Assembly: GCA_035287045.1 (NCBI GenBank)
Contig: DATECF010000188.1
Location: 1-6,027, forward strand
From: JACPAP01 sp035287045
GTDB lineage: Bacteria > Gemmatimonadota > Gemmatimonadetes > Gemmatimonadales > GWC2-71-9
Direction: 5' to 3'
Length of the DNA stretch: 6,027 nt
The translations under genes were made by a program, and so were the position numbers. Below the pieces are notes generated by a model. That model saw only the letters and a list, made by a program, of their open reading frames with translations, did not search any database and was not told the origin of the DNA. Positions 1 to 5,811 of this stretch are shown here, piece by piece. Position 1 is the stretch's first letter; each line of letters starts with the position of its first letter.

Positions 1-35
1 CGCGAACAACTAACTTCCCGTTCGCCCTCCAGCCC

Positions 36-40
36 AAGGA
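36..40 (+). promoter_or_regulatory. Ribosome binding site of the rhodanese gene
   Basis: AAGGA lies nine bases before the ATG at 50. It supports that start over the in-frame ATG at 62 (residue 5), which has no better site of its own. The remaining upstream bases 1-35 show no convincing promoter, so the gene may be transcribed from outside the window. Confidence 0.6.
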
Positions 41-49
41 TCGAGAGCC

Positions 50-925
50 ATGCTGTTCTCCATGATAGCAGTCACCGCGATGGTGCTGCAGGCGCCGTCG
101 GAACCCATCGTGTCGCCTTCCTGGCTAGCCGAGCACCTGAACGACGCCAACCTGGTGGTGGTGCAGGTGGAGGGGCGGCGCGACGCGTACTCCCAGGGAC
201 ACATTCCCGGCTCCCGGTTCCTGGCGCTCACCGACTTTGCCACCGACGCCGGCGGTCTTGGCCGCGAGCTGCCGCCGGTGGAGGAGCTGGAGCGGGTGTT
301 GAGGGGTCTTGGGATCAACCACGATTCGCGGGTGGTGATCTACAGCTCGGCGAGCCCCCTGGGCGCCGCCAGGCTGTGGATGACGCTCGACTTCCTGGGG
401 TACGCGGACCACGCGTCCCTGCTGGATGGGGGGCTGGCGGCCTGGCGGGCCGCGGGCGGCGCCGTCACGCTCGAGGAGCCAACGCCGCGCGTCGGGAACC
501 TCACGCGTCGCGAGCGGGCACCGTTCCTGGTGACGGCTGACTGGATCCACCCGCGGCTGGACGACCCCAATGTGCTGCTGATCGACGCCCGGCCCGACAA
601 CGAATACACCGGTGCGGACAACGGCATAGGGGGCATGGTCCATCCCGGACACATTCCCGGCGCCTACCAGATGTACTGGGAGCGGCTGGTGGAATCCGGG
701 AATCGGTCGCAGTTGCTGCCGCTCGAGGTCCTGCGCCGGGAGTTTGAGGCCGCGGGCGCCGCGCCGGGCAAGGCGGTGGTCGCCTACTGTATGGTGGGTA
801 TGCGGGCGAGCCTCACCTACCTGGTGGGACGAATGCTCGGCTACGACATGAAGTTCTACGACGGCTCGTGGCACGATTGGGGGGCACGGGACCTGCCGTA
901 CGTGACCGGCACGGGGCGTCGCTGA
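50..925 (+). CDS. Two-domain rhodanese-type sulfurtransferase
   Basis: This 291-residue protein has the usual length and layout of the thiosulfate/3-mercaptopyruvate sulfurtransferase family, which moves sulfane sulfur from a donor to cyanide or another thiophilic acceptor through a cysteine persulfide. Domain 1 spans about residues 18-137, with GHIPGS at 50-55 and LDGGLAAW at 125-132. Its active-site loop (YSSASP, 98-103) has no cysteine, as expected for the non-catalytic half. Domain 2 spans about 158-285, with DAR at 179-181, GHIPGA at 200-205 and the catalytic loop CMVGMR at 247-252, so Cys247 is the predicted nucleophile. The loop is neither the CRKGVT of thiosulfate nor the CGSGVT of mercaptopyruvate enzymes, so the donor cannot be named. 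Residues 1-15 are hydrophobic and may be a short or remnant export signal; cytoplasmic or periplasmic location is open. The stop codon abuts the convergent neighbour with no gap. Confidence 0.92.
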   Translation: MLFSMIAVTAMVLQAPSEPIVSPSWLAEHLNDANLVVVQVEGRRDAYSQGHIPGSRFLALTDFATDAGGLGRELPPVEELERVLRGLGINHDSRVVIYSSASPLGAARLWMTLDFLGYADHASLLDGGLAAWRAAGGAVTLEEPTPRVGNLTRRERAPFLVTADWIHPRLDDPNVLLIDARPDNEYTGADNGIGGMVHPGHIPGAYQMYWERLVESGNRSQLLPLEVLRREFEAAGAAPGKAVVAYCMVGMRASLTYLVGRMLGYDMKFYDGSWHDWGARDLPYVTGTGRR

Positions 926-1939
926 TTATCGCCGCACGCTGGGCCGGGAGGTCTCCAGGATAATGCGGGGCCCCAGGCGGCGTCCTTGCGCGGCGGTCAC
1001 GCGATCGACGTCCGCCTGCCACTTGGCGAGCGCCGCCTGATTGGCGGCCGCGTTCTGCGGGATGGGCTTCCCCGGACGCTGCTCGATGAACCCCACGATC
1101 CCGCCCGCCGTGAGGGCCAGCGAGACGGCGATCCGCGGGGCCTGGTTGTCCGTGATGACCGGCATCACAATCCAGGTCACAGCGGCCGCACCCAGCCCCA
1201 CGCCCAGGGGGATCAGCGCCGACCCGGTGGAGCGGCGTTCCGGCAGCAACTGCGGCGAGGGTGGCAGGTCGGGCGCGTCCACACTCACATGCTCCAGCCG
1301 CACCGGCACGTCCACGACCCGCTGGACCCTGCCGCGCGGGTCCCGCGACGCGAAGCTCCACACGTAGAGGCCGCTCGCCAGCCTGGCGCCGTTCCGCCCG
1401 GCCCCGTCCCAGTTGACGGTGAAGGCGCCCGTGACTCGGCGATCGTGGAGGGTTCGCACCACATCGCCTCGCGACGTCTCGATTTGGACTCGCACGGTGT
1501 GCGGGCCGCTGGGATACACCCGCGCGGGCATGGCGCCTCGGCCGGGCTCCAGGGTCACCCGCTCCGGGACCTCCACCGACACGGCCGGCGTCGCGAACCG
1601 GACGCTGTCGTAGGCGGCCACGACCTCGGGCGTAAAGGCGATGGAGTCGAGGCGGTAGCGCGGCTCCAGGAGCACCATCCGGCGGAACACGGCCCGGGAG
1701 GAATCCGGCCGTTGCTGGTAGACCTCCGCCGCACCCAGATAGGCCTGGGTGGACAGCACCAGCGTGTCGGGCAAGTCCCGGGCGGCGAGGGCGCGGCGCA
1801 GCAGCTGGGTTGCGGCCTCCAGCTCCAGCGCCCGGTAGGCACGCACGCCCTGCTCCCGGAGCTCGAGACCGGATTGCGCGAGTGCGGGCCCTCCCCAAGC
1901 GAGCGCGGCCAGTACCGCCGCGAGCTCACGCCGTCTCAT
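926..1939 (-). CDS. Envelope protein with signal peptide, TPR-like region, FlgD-like Ig domain and two membrane segments
   Basis: I do not recognise a named gene for this 337-residue protein. Residues 1-21 form a signal peptide: an Arg-rich start, a hydrophobic core, and a probable cut after ALA before Gln22. Residues 25-115 are helical and TPR-like (RAYRALELEAATQLLRRAL, then a helix around AYLGAAEVYQQ and one around RAVFRRMVLLEP). Residues 145-215 look like the Ig-type domain of FlgD and many secreted proteins, with the core pattern NWDGAGRNGARLASGLYVW at 176-194. Two hydrophobic stretches follow at about 238-262 and 268-286, then a 50-residue tail. The likely topology has TPR and Ig domains outside the cytoplasmic membrane with a C-terminal hairpin anchor; this is inference. 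The ATG overlaps the stop of the upstream kinase gene (ATGA) and has no strong Shine-Dalgarno site, so translation is probably coupled. Substrate, scaffold or sensor partner of that kinase are all possible. Confidence 0.82.
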   Translation of the reverse strand: MRRRELAAVLAALAWGGPALAQSGLELREQGVRAYRALELEAATQLLRRALAARDLPDTLVLSTQAYLGAAEVYQQRPDSSRAVFRRMVLLEPRYRLDSIAFTPEVVAAYDSVRFATPAVSVEVPERVTLEPGRGAMPARVYPSGPHTVRVQIETSRGDVVRTLHDRRVTGAFTVNWDGAGRNGARLASGLYVWSFASRDPRGRVQRVVDVPVRLEHVSVDAPDLPPSPQLLPERRSTGSALIPLGVGLGAAAVTWIVMPVITDNQAPRIAVSLALTAGGIVGFIEQRPGKPIPQNAAANQAALAKWQADVDRVTAAQGRRLGPRIILETSRPSVRR

Positions 1940-3222
1940 GGTGCTCGCGTGAGCTCGATGTCGATGATGCGGAGCTCCTGGCCCGGGGTGAGATCGAAGG
2001 CCCGTTCGACGGGCAGGTACCCGTCACGTTGGACGCGCAGAACGTGGTTCCCGGCACCGACGGTGAGATTGATCAGGGGCGTTCTTCCCACGGAGTCGCC
2101 GTCAATATACACCTGGCCCCAAGGGTTCGCGTTGATCCAGACGTGACCGGGCGCGGCGGCCGGGACGCTCCCGTTTCCCGCGTCGCGGCCGTCGCTCAGC
2201 CGGCGTCCGGCCGGCGTCAACCACACGACCGCCACCGTCGCCACCACCCCCAGCCCGGCCCCGGCGAGGAACGGCAGGTGGCGGCGGGGCGGCGACGCGA
2301 CGTCCAGACGCTCGGTGACCGCGTCGCTCACCGGGACCGAGAGCCGCGGCTGCGGAGCCTGCGGCGGACGGCGGCCGCCGATCGCCGTGAGAAAGGTGAT
2401 GACGGAATCGAACCGGTCCGCCGGATCCTTGCTCATGGCCCGCGCCACGCCTTGGACCAGGCGCTCCGGGAGGTCGGGCCGGAGCTCGGAGAGGAGCGGG
2501 GGCGGGGCGGTGACGTGCATCTGGACGATGTCCGCCACCGATCCCGCCGGGAAGGGGTGCTGGCCGGCCAGCAATTCGAACAGCACCACCGCCAGGGAAT
2601 ACTGGTCCGACCGGCCGTCGAGCGGGCGGCCGTAGAGCTGCTCGGGAGACATGTAGGCCGGCGTGCCGAGGGTCCCGCCGGTCTGCGTCAGCTTGGTGTT
2701 TTGGGCCTTGGCGACGCCAAAGTCGCAGACGTAAGCCCAGTTGTTCCCGTCCAGCATGACGTTGGCGGGCTTCATGTCCCGGTGGACGATGCCGTGCCGG
2801 TGGGCGTACTCCAATGCGCCCGCCGCCTGCTCCGTGAGGCTCAGGACGCTGTACATGTCGAGCCGCCCCACCTCCTTCAGGGTCTCCGCCAGCGAGCGGC
2901 CGTTGATGTACTTCATGGTGTACCACAGGAACCCGGGGGCGATGCCGAAGCGGTGAATGGGCGCGATGTGGGGGTGCTCCAGCGACGCGGCGATCCGGGC
3001 CTCGTGCTGGAATCGGTCCGCCGCCGACTTCTCGATCGCCAACGCCTGGGGGAACACCTTGAGCGCCACGCGACGCGCGAGGGCCAGCTCCTCCGCCAGG
3101 AACACGACGGACATCCCGCCCTGTCCCAACAGCCGTTGCACCCGGTACTCGGCCCCGAGCGCGTCCCGAACGGCGGATTCGAGCTCGTCTACCGGGGTCT
3201 GGGTGGGAGTGGTCTCGTCCAT
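1936..3222 (-). CDS. Hanks-type Ser/Thr protein kinase with transmembrane helix and PEGA domain
   Basis: This 428-residue PknB-like kinase transfers phosphate from ATP to Ser/Thr of protein targets. The catalytic domain spans about residues 27-280. Visible motifs are the glycine loop GQGGMS (34-39), Lys55 in VALKV, the helix-C Glu74, HRD at 147-149 with Lys151 and Asn154, DFG at 167-169, GTPAYMSPEQ at 186-195 and Asp206. All catalytic residues are present. The activation loop carries TQT at 179-181, the spacing of the paired autophosphorylated threonines in mycobacterial PknB. A Pro-rich linker (285-315) leads to one membrane helix at about 316-336. A PEGA domain follows at about 360-425 (VYIDGDSVGRTPL, then LRVQRDGYLP), predicted to lie outside the membrane. 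PEGA domains are common in surface and kinase-linked proteins and probably bind polymers or protein. It is the first gene of a two-gene operon. Its start has only a weak upstream GGA-type site, and no alternative in-frame start exists in the 20 bases before it. Confidence 0.94.
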   Translation of the reverse strand: MDETTPTQTPVDELESAVRDALGAEYRVQRLLGQGGMSVVFLAEELALARRVALKVFPQALAIEKSAADRFQHEARIAASLEHPHIAPIHRFGIAPGFLWYTMKYINGRSLAETLKEVGRLDMYSVLSLTEQAAGALEYAHRHGIVHRDMKPANVMLDGNNWAYVCDFGVAKAQNTKLTQTGGTLGTPAYMSPEQLYGRPLDGRSDQYSLAVVLFELLAGQHPFPAGSVADIVQMHVTAPPPLLSELRPDLPERLVQGVARAMSKDPADRFDSVITFLTAIGGRRPPQAPQPRLSVPVSDAVTERLDVASPPRRHLPFLAGAGLGVVATVAVVWLTPAGRRLSDGRDAGNGSVPAAAPGHVWINANPWGQVYIDGDSVGRTPLINLTVGAGNHVLRVQRDGYLPVERAFDLTPGQELRIIDIELTRAP

Positions 3223-3289
3223 CCGTGATCCGTCCGTCCTAGGCCGGTGCGAACGGGACCTAAGTTACACGAAATCAGCAGATTGGGGG

Positions 3290-3309
3290 CTGGCTACCGG
3301 TTGAGCCAG
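3290..3309. repeat. Short inverted repeat, possible operator
   Basis: CTGGCT at 3290-3295 is an exact inverted copy of AGCCAG at 3304-3309. The 8-base spacer contains a further palindrome, ACCGGT (3296-3301). It lies 16 bases upstream of the Shine-Dalgarno site of the plus-strand kinase, between the AT-richer patch and the gene. It could be a repressor site or a small mRNA hairpin, but six-base arms can occur by chance in GC-rich DNA. Confidence 0.3.
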
Positions 3310-3324
3310 TACGAGACCTTGACC

Positions 3325-3331
3325 AGGAAGG
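3325..3331 (+). promoter_or_regulatory. Ribosome binding site deciding the start of the four-helix kinase
   Basis: AGGAAGG ends nine bases before the ATG at 3341. The next in-frame ATG (3389, residue 17) has no comparable site, so the longer product is preferred. Confidence 0.7.
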
Positions 3332-3340
3332 TGTTGTCCG

Positions 3341-5341
3341 ATGGACAACCCGAGTACCGGACCGCAGTATCAGGCGCCAGCGAGACTCATGACGAGCGAC
3401 GCCAACTCCGAGTTCATTGCTCTCCAGGAGGCGCTCGCCGGCCGCTATTCCCTTCAGCGGGAACTCGGCCGGGGGGGCATGGGCGTGGTCTATCTGGCCC
3501 ACGAAGTGGCCCTGGACCGTCCTGTGGCGCTCAAGCTGTTGCCCCCGCTCCTGGCCGCCGAGCCGGGGTTGCGCGAGCGGTTCATGCGGGAGGCGCGCAC
3601 CTCGGCGAGGCTGTCCCAGCCCAACATCGTGCCCATCCACTCGGTGGACCAGGTGGAGGGCTTCGTGTTCTTCACCATGGCCTATGTGGAGGGCGAGTCG
3701 CTCGGCGCGGCCATCCGGCGGCGGGGACCGCTGCCCGCCGCGGACGCGGCCCGCATCGTGCGCGAGGTGGCCTGGGCCCTGGCCTACGCCCATGCGCAGG
3801 GCGTGGTGCACCGGGACGTGAAGCCCGACAACATCCTGCTGGAGGAGGGGAGCGGACGCGCGCTGGTGACGGACTTCGGGATCGCGCAGGTGAGGGCGGG
3901 TCCGGGCTTGACCGGCCGGGGCGAGGTGCTGGGGACGGCCGAGTTCATGAGTCCCGAGCAGGCGAGCGGCGAGCCGGTGGACGAGCGGAGCGACATCTAC
4001 TCCCTCGGCGTGGTGGGCTACTACATGCTGACCGGCCGGCTGCCGTTCGACGGCGACAGCGTGACGGCGATCCTGGCCAAGCACATCACCCAGCCGGCAC
4101 CGCCGGTGGCCAGTGTGGCCCCGGAGGTGCCGAGGCACCTGGCCCAGGCGGTGGATCGGTGCCTCGCCAAGAGCCCCGGGGAGCGTTTCGCCAACGGCGA
4201 GGACCTGGCCCAGGCCCTGAGCCGGTCGCTGGCCGTGCGCCGCGAGATTCCGCTCCCGCTCCGCGTGTTCATCAAGCAGAACCGGGAGCAGGTCCGTGGC
4301 CTGGTGATCTGGACGATATTCACCGGCCAGTGTGCAGTCATGGCCGCGTTTTTGGGGATCAACGGCGAGCCGGTAGCGAGTGTGTTTGCAGCGCTCGGGG
4401 CAATCGGGATGGGATCCGCGCCTCCGGCGATGCTGTTGCGGATGGCGCGCCAGCTGCTGCGGTCGGGATATGGCCACCGCGAGCTGCTGCTCGCGCTCAA
4501 GGACGATCTCCATGCGCAGCGGGAAGAGCTGGCGTTCGAGCTGGGTGAGAAGCACACCTGGGTGGATCGCCTGGCCTCCGGGCTGTTATACGGAGGTCTG
4601 GGAGCCACCGGGGTGGGGACGGCGATCGCGTTTGTCTTCGATTTGAGCGCGCTTCCGGGCGTGGTGTTCGGCACCGCCGCGGTGCTGACATTTGGTGGAG
4701 CCCTGCTATCGCTGGTGGGGCTCCCGCTCGGCGCCGTGCGGGGTGGCCGGCGGCCGGGGCGCGCCGACAAGGGCTGGGCGAGGTTCTGGGAGAGCCGGGT
4801 GGGCAGGTGGCTGTTCCGCACCGCGGGGTTCGGGCTCAAGGGGCTGCCCGCTCCCACGACGGGCTATCGGCCCACGGAAATGGCGATCAGCATGGCGGCG
4901 GAGCGGTTGTTCGAGGAGCTGCCCAAGGCCGTTCGGAAGCAGCTCAAGGACTTGCCCTCGGTGGTAGGAAGGCTGGAGCAGGACGCGCAGGCCATGCGGC
5001 AGCGGGTTGAGGGGCTGAACAGTCTGCTGGGCGATGTCGGGGGTGACGGCCGCTCCGGCTCGGCCGCTCCGGGGCTGGGCGCGCGGCGTGAGCACGTGGC
5101 GGAGGACCTCGAGCGGGCCCGCGAAGCAGCGCAGGTCAGGTTGCAGGAGGCGGTGGCGTCGTTGGAGACTATCCGGCTGGATCTGTTGCGCATGCATGCC
5201 GGCGCCGCCCAGGTCGAAGGGATCACGCAGAACCTCTCGAAGGCCGGGGAGATCGCGGCGGACATCGAGCGGCTGTTGGAAGCGCAGGCCGAGGTGGAAC
5301 GCGCCCTGCAAGGGACAACCGGAGAGGGATCGAAGCCCTAA
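3341..5341 (+). CDS. Hanks-type Ser/Thr protein kinase with four membrane helices and a C-terminal coiled coil
   Basis: This 666-residue kinase has its catalytic domain at about residues 36-297, after a 35-residue polar leader. Motifs are the glycine loop GRGGMG (43-48), Lys65, helix-C Glu84, HRD at 157-159 with Lys161 and Asn164, DFG at 178-180, GTAEFMSPEQ at 199-208 and Asp218, so activity is expected. Four hydrophobic segments follow, at about 318-340, 344-366, 412-433 and 437-463. Arg-rich flanks (367-380 and RGGRRPGR at 467-474) favour a topology with kinase, central loop and C-terminus all in the cytoplasm, leaving only very short outside loops. Residues 475-540 form a conserved-looking segment (GYRPTEMAISMAAERLFEEL at 508-527). 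Charged helices at about 541-562 and 583-655, likely coiled coil, are split by a Gly/Ser-rich linker (565-580). There are no PASTA, PEGA or TPR repeats. It heads an operon with two small genes. The stop codon lies on the junction of a 16-bp tandem duplication. The kinase call is firm; the signal sensed is unknown. Confidence 0.93.
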   Translation: MDNPSTGPQYQAPARLMTSDANSEFIALQEALAGRYSLQRELGRGGMGVVYLAHEVALDRPVALKLLPPLLAAEPGLRERFMREARTSARLSQPNIVPIHSVDQVEGFVFFTMAYVEGESLGAAIRRRGPLPAADAARIVREVAWALAYAHAQGVVHRDVKPDNILLEEGSGRALVTDFGIAQVRAGPGLTGRGEVLGTAEFMSPEQASGEPVDERSDIYSLGVVGYYMLTGRLPFDGDSVTAILAKHITQPAPPVASVAPEVPRHLAQAVDRCLAKSPGERFANGEDLAQALSRSLAVRREIPLPLRVFIKQNREQVRGLVIWTIFTGQCAVMAAFLGINGEPVASVFAALGAIGMGSAPPAMLLRMARQLLRSGYGHRELLLALKDDLHAQREELAFELGEKHTWVDRLASGLLYGGLGATGVGTAIAFVFDLSALPGVVFGTAAVLTFGGALLSLVGLPLGAVRGGRRPGRADKGWARFWESRVGRWLFRTAGFGLKGLPAPTTGYRPTEMAISMAAERLFEELPKAVRKQLKDLPSVVGRLEQDAQAMRQRVEGLNSLLGDVGGDGRSGSAAPGLGARREHVAEDLERAREAAQVRLQEAVASLETIRLDLLRMHAGAAQVEGITQNLSKAGEIAADIERLLEAQAEVERALQGTTGEGSKP

Positions 5342-5356
5342 GGGATCGAAGCCCTA
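5325..5356 (+). repeat. Exact 16-bp tandem duplication across the kinase stop codon
   Basis: The unit agggatcgaagcccta occurs at 5325-5340 and again at 5341-5356 with no mismatch and no spacer. The TAA stop of the kinase (5339-5341) uses the last two bases of copy 1 and the first base of copy 2. With a single copy the frame would instead end at TAG and the next gene would start 11 bases later, so the duplication lengthens the intergenic gap without changing the kinase product. Confidence 0.95.
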
Positions 5357-5364
5357 GAGGAAGG
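5356..5364 (+). promoter_or_regulatory. Ribosome binding site of the 140-residue protein gene
   Basis: AGAGGAAGG lies four bases before the ATG at 5369. It supports this start and independent translation of the second gene in the operon. Its first base is the last base of the tandem duplication. Confidence 0.7.
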
Positions 5365-5368
5365 TGCG

Positions 5369-5791
5369 ATGTCCGAGAAACCGCGGGGGCGGGTTCGGTT
5401 CGTGGAGTGCCGGCTGGAACCCCAGGCGAAGGGGGTGCGGGTGGAGGTGGCGCTGGCCAACCATGCCGGCAAGACGTTCACCGGCGTCTCAGCGGGGGAG
5501 GGCGAACGGGGCAAGGACCCGGACCTGTGGCACGCGGGGGCGGCCACGGTGGAGGCCCTGCGGCAGGCCATTGCGCTCGTCGCGGACACGCTGACTTTCC
5601 GCGACGTAGTGGCGTTCCAGATTGGGGATTATCCGGCGGTGGCGGTAGAGTTGCGCGTGATGCTGGACGGCAAGAAGCGCCGGCTCCACGGGCTCCACCC
5701 CGTGGAGGCTGACCGGGCCAAGGCCACCGCGCTGGCGGTACTGGCGGCGACCAACCGGACGTTTGGCGAGGGGATACCCAAGGGTCAATGA
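5369..5791 (+). CDS. Small protein of unknown function with an internal alpha/beta duplication
   Basis: I cannot name this 140-residue protein. It has no signal peptide or membrane segment, so it should be cytoplasmic. It reads as two similar halves. Residues 22-72 have a VRVEV strand, then GKTFTGV and a helix with AATVEALRQAI. Residues 90-131 have a VAVEL strand, then GKKRRLHGL and a helix with ATALAVLAATNR. The pattern of strand, turn, strand ending in Gly, and helix ending in Asn-Arg recalls the C-terminal regulatory domain of 2-isopropylmalate synthase (LeuA), itself a pseudo-duplicated alpha/beta fold. The Gly-rich leucine-binding motifs of LeuA are not visible, so leucine sensing is not supported. 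It begins 27 bases after the kinase gene and ends 20 bases before the next, both with good ribosome sites, so an operon is likely. A kinase substrate or ligand-binding regulator is possible, but this is inference. Confidence 0.8.
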   Translation: MSEKPRGRVRFVECRLEPQAKGVRVEVALANHAGKTFTGVSAGEGERGKDPDLWHAGAATVEALRQAIALVADTLTFRDVVAFQIGDYPAVAVELRVMLDGKKRRLHGLHPVEADRAKATALAVLAATNRTFGEGIPKGQ

Positions 5792-5798
5792 GAGCCTT

Positions 5799-5807
5799 TA
5801 AGGAGGT
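5799..5807 (+). promoter_or_regulatory. Very strong ribosome binding site
   Basis: TAAGGAGGT is a nine-base match to the consensus complement of the 16S rRNA 3' end. It stands four bases before the ATG at 5812 and is the strongest such site in the window, suggesting that the exported third gene is translated more heavily than its operon partners. Confidence 0.8.
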
Positions 5808-5811
5808 TCCG

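Larger units (their letters stand above)
3223..3340. promoter_or_regulatory. Divergent intergenic control region between the two kinase operons
   Basis: These 118 bases separate two kinase genes transcribed in opposite directions, so promoters for both operons should lie here unless they are inside genes. The stretch 3261-3284 is noticeably AT-richer than the surroundings and is the best place for promoter melting. TAAGTT (3261-3266, plus) and TAACTT (3267-3262, minus) are weak -10-like sequences, and neither has a convincing -35 partner at 16-18 bases. I therefore do not assign a specific promoter. A 6-bp inverted repeat at 3290-3309 is listed separately. Confidence 0.55.

Noticed and set aside
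906..960. Possible terminator hairpin at the convergent junction
   Set aside because: Only four-base GGCG/CGCC arms can be drawn and there is no T tract.
813..2146. Open frames of 361 codons (minus) and 386 codons (plus) overlapping the TPR/FlgD-Ig gene
   Set aside because: Both are products of GC-rich frame openness. The chosen frame has a signal peptide, Ig core, membrane helices and an operon overlap.
1810..3228. Plus-strand open frame (472 codons) opposite the PEGA kinase
   Set aside because: It has biased composition and no motifs; the minus strand encodes a complete kinase plus PEGA domain.
3389..3391. Alternative ATG start (residue 17) for the four-helix kinase
   Set aside because: There is no good Shine-Dalgarno sequence before it, while AGGAAGG is well placed before the ATG at 3341.
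3247..4548. Plus-strand open frame of 433 codons in another frame of the kinase gene
   Set aside because: It is an Arg/Gly/Ala-rich low-complexity translation that overlaps a firmly identified kinase frame.
3275..4555. Long minus-strand open frame (426 codons) opposite the four-helix kinase
   Set aside because: It is rich in His, Arg, Gln and Pro with no domain signature, as expected opposite a GC-rich gene. The plus strand carries every kinase motif in order.
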